Shown in pieces: positions 48,450 through 59,275 of a DNA stretch of 64,000 nt. Below the pieces are notes generated by a model, which saw nothing but the letters and a program-made list of their open reading frames with translations, made no database searches and had not been told where the DNA came from. Location: NCBI RefSeq assembly GCF_020387415.1, contig NZ_JAGWCB010000012.1, positions 434,001-498,000 of the forward strand, in the 5' to 3' direction. This DNA is from Ideonella benzenivorans. GTDB taxonomy: Bacteria; Pseudomonadota; Gammaproteobacteria; Burkholderiales; Burkholderiaceae_C. The stretch's first letter is position 1. Each line of letters opens with the position of its first letter. The position numbers and the translations under genes were made by a program.

Positions 48450-48779
48450 ATGAGCAGCGAACTGATCAAGCACATCACCGACGCTTCGTTCGAAGCCGAC
48501 GTTCTGAAATCGGGCAAACCCGTCCTGGTGGATTACTGGGCAGAATGGTGCGGCCCCTGCAAGATGATTGCCCCCATCCTGGACGAAACCGCCAAGGAAT
48601 ATGGCGAGCGTCTGCAGATCGCCAAGATGAATGTCGACGAGAACCGCGAAGTGCCGGCCAAATTCGGCATCCGCGGCATCCCCACCCTGATGCTGTTCAA
48701 GGACGGTCAGCTGGCCGCCACCAAGGTGGGCGCACTTTCCAAGGCCCAACTGGCCCAATTCCTCGACAGCCATCTATAA
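48450..48779 (+). CDS. trxA: thioredoxin
   Basis: Cytoplasmic disulfide reductase, 109 aa, kept reduced by thioredoxin reductase. The active site WCGPC is in [19 protein letters not shown] (residues about 31-37). The cis-proline loop is [16 protein letters not shown]. The start follows AGGAAAAC. rho follows after a 256-base leader, an order kept in many beta- and gammaproteobacteria. Confidence 0.97.
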   Translation: MSSELIKHITDASFEADVLKSGKPVLVDYWAEWCGPCKMIAPILDETAKEYGERLQIAKMNVDENREVPAKFGIRGIPTLMLFKDGQLAATKVGALSKAQLAQFLDSHL

Positions 48780-49035
48780 TCTGGCCTGTCGCACTGGGGT
48801 TGGCTCTGTTTTTCAGGCCACCCCGTTGCTGCAAACAGGCTTGAGGCCGGCCACGTCCGGAGCCCACCGGCTCCACAACACGTGAGTTTCACGGCCCCCG
48901 TCCCCACCAACCGTTTCCACGCGCAGCGCGTGCCGTCCAGGCCGCGACCGGGCGTTCGCACCAGCGAACCTTGGCCGTGATCTGTGGCGGCGCTCAGCCC
49001 CTGCGACCGTGGCGCACCACCCCAAGGGTGACCCG
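48780..49035 (+). other. long rho leader region
   Basis: 256 bases between trxA and rho with no gene. GGCCTG/CAGGCC arms near 48782-48822 flank a T-rich loop with a TTTTT run. rho is known to limit its own expression in its leader in other bacteria; any such role here is inference. Confidence 0.45.
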
Positions 49036-50301
49036 ATGCATCTTTCCGAACTGAAGGCGCTTCACGTCTCCGCGCTCATCACGATGGGCGAGGAACTGGA
49101 GATCGAAAACGTCGCCCGCCTGCGCAAGCAGGAGTTGATGTTCGCGATCATGAAGAAGCGCGCCAAGGCCGGCGAACAGGTGTTCGGCGATGGCGTGCTG
49201 GAAGTGCTGCCCGACGGCTTCGGCTTCCTGCGTTCGATCGACACCAGCTACATGGCGTCGACCGACGACATCTACCTGAGCCCAAGCCAGGTCCGACGCT
49301 TCAACCTCCACACCGGTGACCTGGTCGAAGGCGAGGTGCGCGTACCCAAGGATGGCGAGCGCTACTTCGCCCTGGTCAAGGTCGACCGCGTGAACGGCCT
49401 GAGCCCGGAGGAGAACAAGCACAAGATCATGTTCGAGAACCTGACGCCGCTCTTCCCGAAAGAGGCGTTCAAGCTCGAGCGTGACGGACTCAAGGCCGAG
49501 GAGAACATCACCGGCCGCATCATCGACCTGATCGCCCCGATCGGCAAAGGCCAGCGCGCGCTGCTGGTGGCCCAGCCCAAGACCGGCAAGACGGTGATGA
49601 TGAAGCACATCGCCCATGCGCTGGTGGCCAACCACCCCGAGATCCACCTGATCGTGCTGCTCGTCGACGAGCGACCCGAAGAAGTGACCGAGATGATCCG
49701 CACCGTGCGCGGCGAGGTGATCAGCTCCACCTTCGATGAGCCGGCAGCCCGCCACGTGCAGGTGGCCGAGATGGTGATCGAGCGCGCCAAGCGCCTGGTG
49801 GAACTGGGCAAGGACGTGGTGATCCTGCTGGACTCGATCACCCGCTTGGCCCGTGCCTACAACAACGTGCTGCCCAGCTCCGGCAAGGTGCTGACCGGCG
49901 GTGTGGACGCCAATGCGCTGCAGCGCCCCAAGCGCTTCTTCGGCGCGGCCCGCAACGTGGAAGAAGGCGGCTCGCTGACCATCATCGGCACGGCCCTGAT
50001 CGACACCGGCTCCAAGATGGACGAGGTGATCTACGAGGAGTTCAAGGGCACCGGCAACTGCGAAATCCACCTGGATCGCCGCATGGCCGAAAAGCGCGTC
50101 TACCCCTCGATCCTGATCAACAAGTCGGGCACCCGCCGCGAGGAGCTGCTGCTGAAGCCGGAGATCCTGCAGAAGACCTGGATCCTGCGCAAGCTGCTCT
50201 ACAACATGGACGAGATCGAGGCGATGGAATTCGTCCTCGACAAGATGAAGGCCTCCAAGAACAACCTCGACTTCTTCGACATGATGCGTCGAGGGGGTTG
50301 A
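49036..50301 (+). CDS. rho: transcription termination factor Rho
   Basis: Hexameric RNA helicase, 421 aa, that ends transcription at rut sites. [20 protein letters not shown] is the N-terminal domain. The RNA-binding cold-shock fold has [17 protein letters not shown] and [16 protein letters not shown]. Walker A is [16 protein letters not shown], the Q loop is [20 protein letters not shown], and Walker B is [15 protein letters not shown]. The start at 49036 (MHLSEL) is preferred over an upstream in-frame ATG. Family length is exact. Confidence 0.97.
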   Translation: MHLSELKALHVSALITMGEELEIENVARLRKQELMFAIMKKRAKAGEQVFGDGVLEVLPDGFGFLRSIDTSYMASTDDIYLSPSQVRRFNLHTGDLVEGEVRVPKDGERYFALVKVDRVNGLSPEENKHKIMFENLTPLFPKEAFKLERDGLKAEENITGRIIDLIAPIGKGQRALLVAQPKTGKTVMMKHIAHALVANHPEIHLIVLLVDERPEEVTEMIRTVRGEVISSTFDEPAARHVQVAEMVIERAKRLVELGKDVVILLDSITRLARAYNNVLPSSGKVLTGGVDANALQRPKRFFGAARNVEEGGSLTIIGTALIDTGSKMDEVIYEEFKGTGNCEIHLDRRMAEKRVYPSILINKSGTRREELLLKPEILQKTWILRKLLYNMDEIEAMEFVLDKMKASKNNLDFFDMMRRGG

Positions 50302-50357
50302 TCGGAGGTCCCGCGGCTGGCGGCTTGCACCGCTGGCCACCAGCGCAGTCTCTGCGC

Positions 50358-50363
50358 TATAAT
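50358..50363 (+). promoter_or_regulatory. candidate -10 box for rpmE2
   Basis: A perfect TATAAT lies 100 bases before the rpmE2 start in otherwise GC-rich sequence. No good -35 is found at 16-18 bases, so the call rests on the -10 alone. The leader that follows includes the small hairpin AGGCG-GCAA-CGCCT at about 50444-50457. Confidence 0.5.
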
Positions 50364-50462
50364 CTGAAGTTTTCCGCTGTCGGAAAGTGCGTGGGGCATG
50401 GGGCCTTGCGTGGCTCCCGGCCGACCAGCGATGAAGGAAGGCGGCAACGCCTGTAGAGCGCC

Positions 50463-50723
50463 ATGAAAGAAGGCATCCACCCGAACTACCGCGAAGTCTG
50501 CTTCGTGGATCTGTCCAACGGTTTCAAGTTCGTGACGCGCTCGTGCGCGCCGACCAAGGAAACGGTCAAGATGGACGACGGCCGCGAGCTGCCGCTGTTC
50601 AAGCTGGAAACCTCCAGCGAATCGCACGCTTTCTATACCGGTCAGCAAAAGAGCGTGGACACGCTGGGCGGTCGCGTCGAGAAGTTCCGCAACAAGTTTG
50701 CCCACGTCGGCCTCAAGAAGTGA
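50463..50723 (+). CDS. rpmE2: 50S ribosomal protein L31 type B
   Basis: 86-residue L31 paralogue. It has the family N terminus [20 protein letters not shown] and C terminus [18 protein letters not shown], but no Cys pairs, so it is the zinc-free type B form. In many bacteria type B replaces zinc-binding L31 when zinc is scarce. It may be the only form in this lineage; the rest of the genome would have to show. A strong terminator follows. Confidence 0.93.
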   Translation: MKEGIHPNYREVCFVDLSNGFKFVTRSCAPTKETVKMDDGRELPLFKLETSSESHAFYTGQQKSVDTLGGRVEKFRNKFAHVGLKK

Positions 50724-50775
50724 GTCCACGGGTTCCGCTTCTGGCGGAACCTGCTTTGCGCAAGCAAGGAACAAG

Positions 50776-50801
50776 AGGCAGCCTCCGGGCTGCCTTTTTT
50801 T
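50776..50801 (+). terminator. rho-independent terminator after rpmE2
   Basis: AGGCAGCC-TCCG-GGCTGCCT is followed by a T-run (50795-50801), 53 bases after the stop. Confidence 0.92.
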
Positions 50802-50901
50802 CGCCTGTACCTCGGCGCACGGCATGTTGCTGCAGCATGTCACCCTGTCGCCGGGCAGGCCCTCGCGTCCTGCCTGATGGGCTGTTTGGCATCATTCATC
50901 T

Positions 50902-52557
50902 GTGAACCACCCCACCCCTGCCGTCGTCCCGCAGCGCGCCGTCGAGCGACTGCCCCGCCTCGCCCTGCTGCTGTTCTGCGCCGCCTATCTGTTGCCCGGC
51001 CTGTTCGGGCGCGATCCCTGGCGCAACGCCGACCTCACCGCCTATGGCTATATGTGGGGTCTGGCCCGGGGTCGCATGGACTGGTGGGCGCCTGCGCTGG
51101 GGGGGCTGCCGCCTGAAACCGCCCTGCTGCCCCACTGGCTGGGGGCTTGGTCCGTCCAGTGGCTGGGGGGTTGGATCGACCCTGCCCTCGCCGCCCGCCT
51201 GCCGTTCATCGCCCTGCTGGCCATCACCCTGGCCCTGATCTGGTACGCCACCTACCACCTGGCCCGCACCGACGCGGCCCAGCCGGTGCCTTTCGCCTTT
51301 GGCGGAGAGGCCGCGCCGGTGGCCTACGCCCGCACGCTGGCCGATGGGGCCCTGCTGGCCACCATTGCCACACTGGGTCTGCTGCAACTGGGCCACGAGA
51401 CCACACCGGAACTGATGCAACTGAGCCTGGTGGCGCTGTTCATCTGGGCCCTGGCGGCCGCTCCCACCAGCCGCTGGCGGGCTCCGCTGGCCGTGCTGCT
51501 GGCCCTGCCCGCTCTGGCCTTGTCTGGCGCCCCAAGCATGGCGGTCGCCCACGGCGTCATCGCCTGGCTCATCAGCCCCCGCTCGCGCTACGCCGGCATG
51601 CGGCGCATGGCGCCCTGGCTGGCCGGCGGCATCGCCACGGCGGCCCTGCTGGCCACCTGGACCCACGCCTGGCACTGGCGCGTCGACCTGCCCGGCCTGC
51701 CGGCGAGCACCGCGGGCTTTCTGCGCTTGCTGCTGTGGTTCACCTGGCCCGTGCTGCCGATGGCCGTGTGGACGGTCTGGCGCTGGCGCGGTCACTGGAC
51801 CGAGCGGCACATCGCGATCCCGCTCGGCACGGTGCTGGTCAGCCTGCTGAGCGCCGCGGCGATGGGCGGCTCCGACCGCGCGCTGCTGCTGGGGGTGCCG
51901 GGGCTCGCCATTCTGGCGGCCTTCGCCCTGCCCACCCTCAAGCGGAGGGCCAGCGCGGCCATTGACTGGTTCTCGGTCTTCTTCTTCAGCCTCACGGCCC
52001 TGGCGGTCTGGGTGATCTACAGCTCGATGCAGCTGAACCTGCCGCCCAAGCCCCTGCAGCACCTCCAGCGTCTGGCCCCCGGCTTCGAACCTTCGTTCTC
52101 GGCCCCGTCACTGGCCTTTGCACTGGCAGGCACCGCCGCCTGGATCTGGCTGGTGCGCTGGCGCACCTCGCGCCACCGCCACCCCCTGTGGAAGAGCCTG
52201 GTCCTGCCGGCCAGCGGCGTGGCCTTGATCTGGCTGCTGACGATGACGCTGCTGCTGCCGGTCGTCAACTACGCCCGCAGCACCCGCCCGCTGGTGCAAC
52301 AGATCGCCCAATGGGTGCCGGCAGACGATTGCATCCAGGCCCCCGGGCTGAGCCCCACACACGTGGCCGGCCTGGAAGTGTTCGGTGGTTATGCCGTCGA
52401 GGCGACGGAGCCGTCCCCGCGCCGCTGCGGCCACCTGCTGGTGATGACCCGCATGCCCAATCTGGCCCCGGCACCAGCGGGCTGGGAAGAGGTGACCCGG
52501 ATGCGCCGCCCGGTGGACGCGCACGAGTACTTCACGCTTTACCGCCGAGTGCGCTGA
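50902..52557 (+). CDS. ArnT/PMT-like membrane glycosyltransferase, 551 aa
   Basis: Polytopic inner-membrane protein with about 11-12 helices. The first periplasmic loop has the GT-C style acidic motif in LFGRDPWRNADLTAYGYMW (about residue 40), as in ArnT and Pmt proteins that use lipid-linked sugars. A C-terminal periplasmic part has PADDCIQAPGLSPTHVAGLE. Start is GTG at 50902. Which acceptor is modified is unknown; lipid A or a protein is possible. It ends immediately beside the phoR stop, tail to tail. Confidence 0.7.
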   Translation: MNHPTPAVVPQRAVERLPRLALLLFCAAYLLPGLFGRDPWRNADLTAYGYMWGLARGRMDWWAPALGGLPPETALLPHWLGAWSVQWLGGWIDPALAARLPFIALLAITLALIWYATYHLARTDAAQPVPFAFGGEAAPVAYARTLADGALLATIATLGLLQLGHETTPELMQLSLVALFIWALAAAPTSRWRAPLAVLLALPALALSGAPSMAVAHGVIAWLISPRSRYAGMRRMAPWLAGGIATAALLATWTHAWHWRVDLPGLPASTAGFLRLLLWFTWPVLPMAVWTVWRWRGHWTERHIAIPLGTVLVSLLSAAAMGGSDRALLLGVPGLAILAAFALPTLKRRASAAIDWFSVFFFSLTALAVWVIYSSMQLNLPPKPLQHLQRLAPGFEPSFSAPSLAFALAGTAAWIWLVRWRTSRHRHPLWKSLVLPASGVALIWLLTMTLLLPVVNYARSTRPLVQQIAQWVPADDCIQAPGLSPTHVAGLEVFGGYAVEATEPSPRRCGHLLVMTRMPNLAPAPAGWEEVTRMRRPVDAHEYFTLYRRVR

Positions 52558-53898
52558 TCAGGAAGCCACCGGTTCGGCCGGCTGCTGCACGGTCTTGGCC
52601 TGCACCCGGCTGGCCGGGATCACCAGGGTGAAGCAGGAGCCGCGCCCCAGTTCGCTGGTGATGCGCAGCTCGCCGCCGTGGCGCTGCGCCACATGCTTGA
52701 CGATGGACAGGCCCAGACCGGTGCCACCGGTCTCGCGGGAGCGGCTGCCGTCCACCCGGTAGAAGCGCTCCGCCAGACGCGGCAGGTGCTCCGGCGCGAT
52801 CCCCGGGCCCGAATCCTGCACCCGCACCTCCAGCGCACCATCGGTCCGCGTGCCCGCGGTGACGCTGATGCGCCCCCCTTCGGGTGTGTAGCGGATCGCG
52901 TTGTTCACCAGATTGCCGATGCCGCTTTGCAACTCCGCCTCGCTGCCCGCGAGCTGCCAGTCCCCCCAGTCGAAGCTGAACTGGTGACGGCCCGCTGACA
53001 GGCCCCGCGCTTCCGACTCCACCGAGGCGCCGATGCGGGCCAGCGGATGCCACTGGTCAGCCGGTGGCCGGGGGCTGTCCTCCAGCCGGGCCAAGGCCAG
53101 CAAATCCCCCACCAGGGACTGCATGCGCTTGGTCTGCTGCGCCATCAAGCCCAGCACCCGCTGGCGTTCCACCTCGGTCAAGGGCAGCGAGGACATGGTT
53201 TCGACAAAACCGGCCAGCACGGTCAAGGGGGTGCGGATCTCATGCGACACATTGGCCACGAAGTCCCGGCGCATCTTGTCGGCCCGCTCGCGGGCCGTCA
53301 CGTCCTGGGTCAACAGCAGGCGCTGCCCGTCGCCATAGGGGCGGACCACGATGGCAATCAGGCCACGGCCATCGGGCGCCGGAATGTGCACCGGCTGTTC
53401 GTGGTTACGCGCATGCAGGTGGGCCACGAACGCGGGCGAACGCACGAGATTGGTGATGCGTTGGCGCAGGTCGCGCTCGGCATCCAGGCCCAGGTGCTCG
53501 GCCGCCATCTGGTTGCACCATTCGATTTGCTCGCCGGCGTCGAGCATCAGCACGCCGTTGGGCGAGGCCTCGATGCCCTCCAGGAATTGGCGCAGCTGCT
53601 CGCGCTCGCGCTCGGTTTCCCGCTCGCGTCGTCGGATGGCCCGCTCAACCCGGGTGGTCAGCTCGCCCCAGAAGGCGCGCAGGTGGGGTGCGTCGGTGTC
53701 CTGCAGGCCACTGAGCCAACGCAGCAGCTGAGCGCCGCGCCAGCTGTCCAGCAAACACGCCAGGGCGACGGACACCCCCGCCCCGCTGGCGGCCCCCCAC
53801 AGGGGCCAGCCGACCAAGCCGACCAGTTGCCCGCAGGCCAAGGTGCCGCCAACAACGACCAAAACGGCCAGGAGAACCCTGGGGGCCAGCCAGAACAT
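52558..53898 (-). CDS. phoR: phosphate regulon sensor histidine kinase PhoR
   Basis: Inner-membrane sensor kinase, 446 aa, that phosphorylates PhoB when phosphate is low. Two N-terminal helices (about residues 5-25 and 30-48) have almost no periplasmic loop. A PAS domain follows (GIEASPNGVLMLDAGEQIEW). The H box is FVANVSHEIRTPLTVLAGF with the phosphorylated His at about 230. The N box is LVNNAIRYTPEGG, with ATP-lid motifs DSGPGIAPEHL and GGTGLGLSIVKHVA. Last gene of the pst-pho set, 28 bases after phoB. Confidence 0.95.
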   Translation of the reverse strand: MFWLAPRVLLAVLVVVGGTLACGQLVGLVGWPLWGAASGAGVSVALACLLDSWRGAQLLRWLSGLQDTDAPHLRAFWGELTTRVERAIRRRERETEREREQLRQFLEGIEASPNGVLMLDAGEQIEWCNQMAAEHLGLDAERDLRQRITNLVRSPAFVAHLHARNHEQPVHIPAPDGRGLIAIVVRPYGDGQRLLLTQDVTARERADKMRRDFVANVSHEIRTPLTVLAGFVETMSSLPLTEVERQRVLGLMAQQTKRMQSLVGDLLALARLEDSPRPPADQWHPLARIGASVESEARGLSAGRHQFSFDWGDWQLAGSEAELQSGIGNLVNNAIRYTPEGGRISVTAGTRTDGALEVRVQDSGPGIAPEHLPRLAERFYRVDGSRSRETGGTGLGLSIVKHVAQRHGGELRITSELGRGSCFTLVIPASRVQAKTVQQPAEPVAS

Positions 53899-53926
53899 TG
53901 CGTCTCCGAAAAGGCGGGGCCGGCTC

Positions 53927-54628
53927 TCAGGCCGACGGCGCCGCGACCTGCTGGGTCAGGCGATAGCCTGCCCCGCGCACGGTTTCGATCATCTGGGCGC
54001 AGCGCGCCGGCGTCAACGCCTCGCGCAGGCGCTTCACATGCACGTCGACCGTGCGCTCCTCGATGAACACATGGTCGCCCCAGACCCGGTCCAGCAACTG
54101 GGCACGGCTGTGCACCCGCTCCGGATGGGTCATCAGGAAATGCAGCAACCGGAACTCGGTGGGCCCCAGCTTCAGATCCGTGCCGTCGCGGCTGACACGG
54201 CGTGTGGAGGGATCCAGTCGCAGGCCGCCCACCTCGACCGCGGAATCAAGCGCTTCCGGCACACGCCGGCGCAGCACGGCCCGGATGCGGGCCAGCAGTT
54301 CCTGGGTCGAGAAGGGCTTGGTCAGGTAGTCATCGGCACCGGCATCCAGGCCCGCCACCTTGTCGCTCTCATCGGCCCGGGCCGTCAGCATGATGATGGG
54401 CAGTTCCTTGGTCCGCACCTCGCCGCGCCAGCGCCGGGCCAGGGCCACGCCGGATTGCCCCGGCAGCATCCAGTCCAGCAGCACCAGGTCCGGCAGCACC
54501 GCATCCACCGCCATCTGCGCCTGGTCGGCATTCTCGGCCAGCGTGACCTCGAAACCGGCGTGGCGCAGGTTGATGGCAATGAGTTCGGCAATCGCCGATT
54601 CGTCTTCAACCACCAGCACGGAAGGCAT
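53927..54628 (-). CDS. phoB: phosphate regulon response regulator PhoB
   Basis: OmpR/PhoB-type activator, 233 aa, binding Pho boxes. Receiver domain: VLVVEDESAIAELIAINL, the phosphoacceptor Asp in LPDLVLLDWMLPGQSG (about residue 53), and DDYLTKPFSTQELLAR with the conserved Lys. Winged helix: FRLLHFLMTHPERVHSR, then FIEERTVDVHVKRLREAL. Start set at 54628, shortly after the phoU stop. Co-transcribed with phoR. Confidence 0.95.
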   Translation of the reverse strand: MPSVLVVEDESAIAELIAINLRHAGFEVTLAENADQAQMAVDAVLPDLVLLDWMLPGQSGVALARRWRGEVRTKELPIIMLTARADESDKVAGLDAGADDYLTKPFSTQELLARIRAVLRRRVPEALDSAVEVGGLRLDPSTRRVSRDGTDLKLGPTEFRLLHFLMTHPERVHSRAQLLDRVWGDHVFIEERTVDVHVKRLREALTPARCAQMIETVRGAGYRLTQQVAAPSA

Positions 54629-54644
54629 CTCGTGACCCCCTGGC

Positions 54645-55361
54645 TCAGTTGCGGGTGAGGGCCACGGTTTCGACAGCCTCCACCGGGTTGTGGCGCACGT
54701 CGGTGCCCTTGACGATGTAGATGATCTGCTCGGCCAGGTTCTTGGCATGGTCCCCCACGCGCTCAATGGCCTTGGCGACGAACACCAGGTCGATGCTGGC
54801 GGAGATGGTGCGCGGATCCTCCATCATGTAGGTGATCAGCTTGCGCATCATGCCGTCGAATTCCTGGTCGATTTGGTCGTCGTTCTTGATGACTTCCAGC
54901 GCCTGCACGGTGTCCAGGCGCGCGAACGCATCCAGGGCCTTGCGCAGCGAGGCGGTGGCCAGATTGGCCTCGAACGACACGTCCGACACCGGCAGGCGCA
55001 GGCGGCTGAACACCCCGGTGTTGAGCAGGCGCTGCACCGTGCGGGCGATGCGGGCCGCTTCGTCACCCACGCGCTCCAGGTTGCCGATGGTCTTCGAGAT
55101 GGCGATCAGCAGGCGCAGGTCGCGCGCCGTCGGCTGGCGACGGGCGATGATGGCCGACAGATCGGCGTCGATCTCGACCTCCTGCTGGTTGACCCGTTCT
55201 TCCATCGCCAGCACCTGGCTGGCGGTCTCGCCGCTGTAGTTGGTCAGGGCGTAGATGGCCTGCGCCACCTGGGCCTCCACCAGGCCCCCCATTTCCAGCA
55301 CGCGGGTGGATACCGCGCTCAGTTCTGCGTCGAACTGCGTGGAGAGATGCTTGTCCGTCAT
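54645..55361 (-). CDS. phoU: phosphate signalling protein PhoU
   Basis: Helical adaptor, 238 aa, linking the Pst transporter to PhoR and damping Pho signalling when phosphate is plentiful. Two PhoU repeats with the metal-binding motif ExxxD: VNQQEVEIDADLSAIIAR, IGNLERVGDEAARIART, and in the second half AIERVGDHAKNLAEQIIYIV. It lies 33 bases after pstB and 16 before phoB. Confidence 0.95.
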   Translation of the reverse strand: MTDKHLSTQFDAELSAVSTRVLEMGGLVEAQVAQAIYALTNYSGETASQVLAMEERVNQQEVEIDADLSAIIARRQPTARDLRLLIAISKTIGNLERVGDEAARIARTVQRLLNTGVFSRLRLPVSDVSFEANLATASLRKALDAFARLDTVQALEVIKNDDQIDQEFDGMMRKLITYMMEDPRTISASIDLVFVAKAIERVGDHAKNLAEQIIYIVKGTDVRHNPVEAVETVALTRN

Positions 55362-55394
55362 GGTCGTGATCCCCTGTCTTCCTGTTCCGCTCGA

Positions 55395-56180
55395 TCAGCC
55401 GAAACGGCCGGTGATGTAGTCTTCCGTGTCCTTCTTCTTGGGCTTCATGAAGAGTTCACGGGTGGGGCCAAATTCGACCAGATCGCCCAGGTACATGTAG
55501 GCGGTGTAGTCGGACACGCGAGCGGCCTGCTGCATGTTGTGGGTCACGATGACCACGGTGTAGTCGTTCTTGAGCTCGGTGATGAGCTCCTCGACCTTGC
55601 CGGTGGAAATCGGGTCCAGTGCCGAGCAGGGTTCGTCCAGCAGCAGCACCTCCGGCTTGATGGCAATGCCACGTGCGATGCACAGACGCTGCTGCTGGCC
55701 GCCGGACAGGCCCGAACCGCTCTGACCCAGCTTGTCCTTGACCTCGTTCCACAGCGCCGCCTTCTTCAGCGCCCATTCAACCCGCTCGTCCATCTCGACG
55801 CGCGAGAGGTTTTCGAACAGCTTCACCCCAAAGGCGATGTTGTCGTAGATCGACATCGGGAACGGGGTGGGCTTCTGAAAGACCATGCCGACCTTGGCAC
55901 GAATCAGCGAGACGTCCAGCTTGGTGTCGAGCACGTTTTCGCCATCGACCAGGATCTCGCCCTCGGCCCGCTGCTCGGGGTAGAGCTCGAACATGCGGTT
56001 GAAGGTGCGCAGCAGGGTGGACTTGCCGCAGCCCGACGGTCCGATGAAAGCCGTGGCCTTCTTCTCGGGGATCTCGAGATTGATGTGCTTGAGCGCGTGG
56101 AAGCTGCCGTAGTAGAAGTTCAGGTCCCGCACCGAGATCTTGGCTTTCTCGGTCACGCTGGTATCGACTTTTGCGTCCAT
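55395..56180 (-). CDS. pstB: phosphate ABC transporter ATP-binding protein PstB
   Basis: ATPase of the high-affinity phosphate importer, 261 aa. Walker A is [17 protein letters not shown], the Q loop is [19 protein letters not shown], the ABC signature is [18 protein letters not shown], and Walker B is [17 protein letters not shown]. The switch His is in [14 protein letters not shown]. Full length. It follows pstA after 20 bases. Confidence 0.96.
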   Translation of the reverse strand: MDAKVDTSVTEKAKISVRDLNFYYGSFHALKHINLEIPEKKATAFIGPSGCGKSTLLRTFNRMFELYPEQRAEGEILVDGENVLDTKLDVSLIRAKVGMVFQKPTPFPMSIYDNIAFGVKLFENLSRVEMDERVEWALKKAALWNEVKDKLGQSGSGLSGGQQQRLCIARGIAIKPEVLLLDEPCSALDPISTGKVEELITELKNDYTVVIVTHNMQQAARVSDYTAYMYLGDLVEFGPTRELFMKPKKKDTEDYITGRFG

Positions 56181-56200
56181 GACGGTTTACCGGTGAAGGT

Positions 56201-57067
56201 TCACTGTTGCTTGCGGAAGAAGACCCGCGCGAAGATGTTGAGCGCCAACACGCCCATCGTGATCAGGAAGACGCCGGCCCAGGCCAGCTTCTGCCAGTTC
56301 TCGTAGGGGCTCATGGCGAACTTGAAGATCGTCACCGGCAGGCTGGCCATCGGCTGGCTCAGGTCGGACGACCAGAACTGGTTGGACAGGGCGGTGAACA
56401 GCAGCGGCGCGGTCTCGCCCGAGACACGGGCCAGCGCCAGCAGCACCCCGGTCACCACACCGGAGCGGGCCGAGCGCAGCGTCACCGACAGGATCACCTT
56501 CCACTTGGGCGTGCCCAGCGCATAAGCCGATTCGCGCAGGGCGTTGGGCACCAGGCTCAGCATGTTCTCGGTGGTGCGGATGACCACCGGGATCACGATC
56601 AGGGCCAGCGCCAGCACCCCGGCCCAACCTGAGAAGCTCCTCAGCGGAGCGACGACCACCGAGTAGATGAACAGGCCGATCACGATCGACGGGGCCGACA
56701 GCAGGATGTCGTTGATGAACTGGGTCACCCGGCCCAGCCAGCTGCGCTGACCGTACTCGGCCAGGTAGATGCCGGCCATCATGCCCACCGGTGTGCCGAT
56801 GGCCGTGGCCAGGGCCACCATCATCAGCGAGCCGTAGATCGCGTTGGCCAGCCCCCCCACCTCGTCCTGAGGCGGCGGCGTCATCTCGGTGAATACCGAC
56901 AGCGCCAGCCCGCCCATGCCCAGGCGGACGGTCTCCCACAAAATCCACAACAGCCAGAACACGCCGAAGGCCATGGCGCCCAGCGAAAGGGCCAGGGCCA
57001 CCGCGTTCACGCGCTTGCGGCGGCTGTGCAGGGCCATGCGCCCCGCGTCCAGATTGGCCAGGCTCAC
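56201..57067 (-). CDS. pstA: phosphate ABC transporter permease PstA
   Basis: Inner-membrane permease, 288 aa with six helices. The EAA-type coupling loop is [20 protein letters not shown], and [20 protein letters not shown] precedes it. It pairs with PstC and PstB. Its start overlaps the pstC stop by four bases, so the two permeases are translated together. Confidence 0.94.
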   Translation of the reverse strand: MSLANLDAGRMALHSRRKRVNAVALALSLGAMAFGVFWLLWILWETVRLGMGGLALSVFTEMTPPPQDEVGGLANAIYGSLMMVALATAIGTPVGMMAGIYLAEYGQRSWLGRVTQFINDILLSAPSIVIGLFIYSVVVAPLRSFSGWAGVLALALIVIPVVIRTTENMLSLVPNALRESAYALGTPKWKVILSVTLRSARSGVVTGVLLALARVSGETAPLLFTALSNQFWSSDLSQPMASLPVTIFKFAMSPYENWQKLAWAGVFLITMGVLALNIFARVFFRKQQ

Positions 57068-58086
57068 GAGCGGCTCCCTTCATTCTTCTTCAGGCGCACC
57101 AGCAGCAGCTTGGACATCGCCAACACCACGAACGTGATGAAGAACAGCACCAGACCCAGGTAGATCAGGGCGGCCTGGTGCAGGCCCTCGCCGGCCTCGG
57201 CGAATTCGTTGGCCAGGGCCGAGGTGATGCTGTTACCTGGCTCGAACAGCGACAGCGTGGTCAACTGATTCATGTTGCCGATCACGAAGGTGACCGCCAT
57301 GGTCTCCCCCAGCGCCCGGCCCAGGCCCAGCATGATGCCCCCGATCACACCGCTCTTGGTGTAAGGCAGCACCACGCGCGAAACCACCTCCCAGGTGGTC
57401 GAGCCCAGTCCGTAGGCGGACTCCTTGAGCATCGGCGGGGTCACTTCGAACACGTCCCGCATCACCGAGGCGATGAACGGGATGATCATGATTGCCAGGA
57501 TGATGCCGGCCGACAGCATGCCCAGGCCGACCGGCGGACCGGAGAACAAGGTGCCCACGACCGGCACGCCACCAAAGGCGTTTTGCAGCGGTTGCTGCAC
57601 ATAGGTGGCCAGCAGCGGCCCGAAGACCAGCAGACCCCACATGCCATAAACGATGGAAGGCACGGCCGCCAGCAGTTCGATGGCCACGCCCAGGGGACGC
57701 TTGAGCCACTGCGGCGACAGTTCCGTCAGGAAAACGGCGATGCCGAAACTCACTGGCACCGCGATCAGCAGCGCGATGAACGAGGTCATCAGCGTGCCGT
57801 AAATCATCACCAGGCCGCCATATTGGTCCTCAACAGGATCCCACTCGCTGCGCCACAGGAAGGACAGCCCGTATTCACGGATGGCTGGCATCGCGCCCGC
57901 CACCAGCGAGCCCAGGATGCCCAGCAACAGGGCCAATGTCAGCCAGGCTGCACCATGGGCGGCCAACGAAAACAGACGGTCTGCCCAGGGGATGCGCACA
58001 CGGCGCGGCGCCGGCCGTCCGGCGGGAGAAGTTCTAGCCATCGCTCCATCAGTTGGTATGGGGGTGGCAGGCATCGTAGCAGTCAC
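57064..58086 (-). CDS. pstC: phosphate ABC transporter permease PstC
   Basis: Inner-membrane permease, 340 aa, six helices plus an N-terminal basic extension. The coupling loop is [20 protein letters not shown], and [20 protein letters not shown] is the family helix-3 block. The annotated start is GTG 58086; ATG at 58074 is an alternative. A hairpin lies in the 90-base gap after pstS. Confidence 0.94.
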   Translation of the reverse strand: MTATMPATPIPTDGAMARTSPAGRPAPRRVRIPWADRLFSLAAHGAAWLTLALLLGILGSLVAGAMPAIREYGLSFLWRSEWDPVEDQYGGLVMIYGTLMTSFIALLIAVPVSFGIAVFLTELSPQWLKRPLGVAIELLAAVPSIVYGMWGLLVFGPLLATYVQQPLQNAFGGVPVVGTLFSGPPVGLGMLSAGIILAIMIIPFIASVMRDVFEVTPPMLKESAYGLGSTTWEVVSRVVLPYTKSGVIGGIMLGLGRALGETMAVTFVIGNMNQLTTLSLFEPGNSITSALANEFAEAGEGLHQAALIYLGLVLFFITFVVLAMSKLLLVRLKKNEGSRS

Positions 58087-58115
58087 GTTCGCAGCTCCGT
58101 GGGTGCGCGCAGAGA

Positions 58116-58141
58116 CCGGCTGCCCCCGAAGGAGCAGCCGG
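58116..58141 (-). other. intergenic hairpin between pstS and pstC
   Basis: CCGGCTGC/GCAGCCGG with a 10-base loop, on the minus-strand transcript 35 bases after pstS. There is no T-run. It may stabilise pstS mRNA or partly stop transcription, giving more binding protein than permease. That role is inference. Confidence 0.6.
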
Positions 58142-58176
58142 CACCTTGCCGCAAGGCAGTCTGGTCTGAAGACCGA

Positions 58177-59211
58177 TTACTTGGAGGACACAACCTTGCC
58201 CGAGCCGTCCTTGATTTCAGTCCAGGACTTGCGGATCAAGCCCTTGACCGAATCCGGCATCGGCACGTAGTCCAGATCGGCGGCCATCTTGTCGCCGTTG
58301 GCGTACGACCAGTCGAAGAACTTCAGGGCGGCGGTCGCCTGTTGCGGCTTGGCCTGCACCTTGTGCATCAGGATGAAGGTGGCACCGCTGATCGGCCAGG
58401 CTTCCTTGCCCGATTGCTCGGTCAGGACCTGGTAGAACGACTTCTCCCACGAAGCACCGGCCGCAGCGGCCTTGAAGCTGCTGTCGTCGGGCTGAACGAA
58501 GTTGCCGTCCTTGTTCTTCAGCGAGACGTGCTGCATCTTGTTCTGCTTGGCATAGGCGTACTCGACATAGCCGATCGAGTTCTGCAGACGCATCACATAG
58601 GACGACACGCCTTCGTTGCCCTTGCCGCCCACGCCGGCCGGCCAGTTGACAGCGGTGCCTTCACCGACCTTGGCCTTCCAATCCGCGCTGACCTTCGACA
58701 GGTAGTTGGTGAACAGGAAGCTGGTGCCCGAACCGTCGGCACGGTGGACCACGGCGATCTGGGTGTCCGGCAGCTTCACGCCCGCGTTCAGAGCCTTGAT
58801 GGCGCCGTCATTCCAGCGGGTGACCTTGCCCAGGAAGATGTCGGCCAGCACCGGGCCGGTCAGCTTCAGTTGGCCGGGCTTCAGGCCCGCGATGTTGACC
58901 ACCGGCACCACGCCGCCCATCACGGTCGGGAACTGCAGCAGGCCGTCCTTGGCCAGGTCCTCGTCCTTCAGCGGCATGTCCGACGCGCCGAAGTCGACGG
59001 TCTTGGCCTTGATCTGCTTGATGCCAGCGCCCGAGCCGACCGACTGGTAGTTGATGCGGACGCCCGTGGCCTTGTGATAGGCATCGGCCCACTTGGCATA
59101 CACCGGAGCGGGGAAGGAAGCGCCAGCGCCAGTCACGTCCTCGGCCGAAGCAGCCGTGGCCACCACGAGGGCGGCACCCGCCAGGGCGAAGCGAACGAAA
59201 GAAGAAACCAT
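58177..59211 (-). CDS. pstS: phosphate ABC transporter substrate-binding protein PstS
   Basis: Periplasmic phosphate-binding protein, 344 aa. A signal peptide ([23 protein letters not shown]) precedes [20 protein letters not shown]. Phosphate-contact loops are [21 protein letters not shown] and [17 protein letters not shown]. First gene of the pst-pho operon, with Pho boxes upstream. The sequence is full length. Confidence 0.95.
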   Translation of the reverse strand: MVSSFVRFALAGAALVVATAASAEDVTGAGASFPAPVYAKWADAYHKATGVRINYQSVGSGAGIKQIKAKTVDFGASDMPLKDEDLAKDGLLQFPTVMGGVVPVVNIAGLKPGQLKLTGPVLADIFLGKVTRWNDGAIKALNAGVKLPDTQIAVVHRADGSGTSFLFTNYLSKVSADWKAKVGEGTAVNWPAGVGGKGNEGVSSYVMRLQNSIGYVEYAYAKQNKMQHVSLKNKDGNFVQPDDSSFKAAAAGASWEKSFYQVLTEQSGKEAWPISGATFILMHKVQAKPQQATAALKFFDWSYANGDKMAADLDYVPMPDSVKGLIRKSWTEIKDGSGKVVSSK

Positions 59212-59275
59212 GAGACAGACCTTTCGTCAGTGAAGCCGGACTCACCGGCACATGCAGCCACTGTAGAAAGGCTTT

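Noticed and set aside
45421-48453. 1010-residue open frame on the plus strand
   Set aside because: Antisense to the MFS and kinase-like/HDOD genes, with shadow composition (Q/R/H/G-rich); not a gene.
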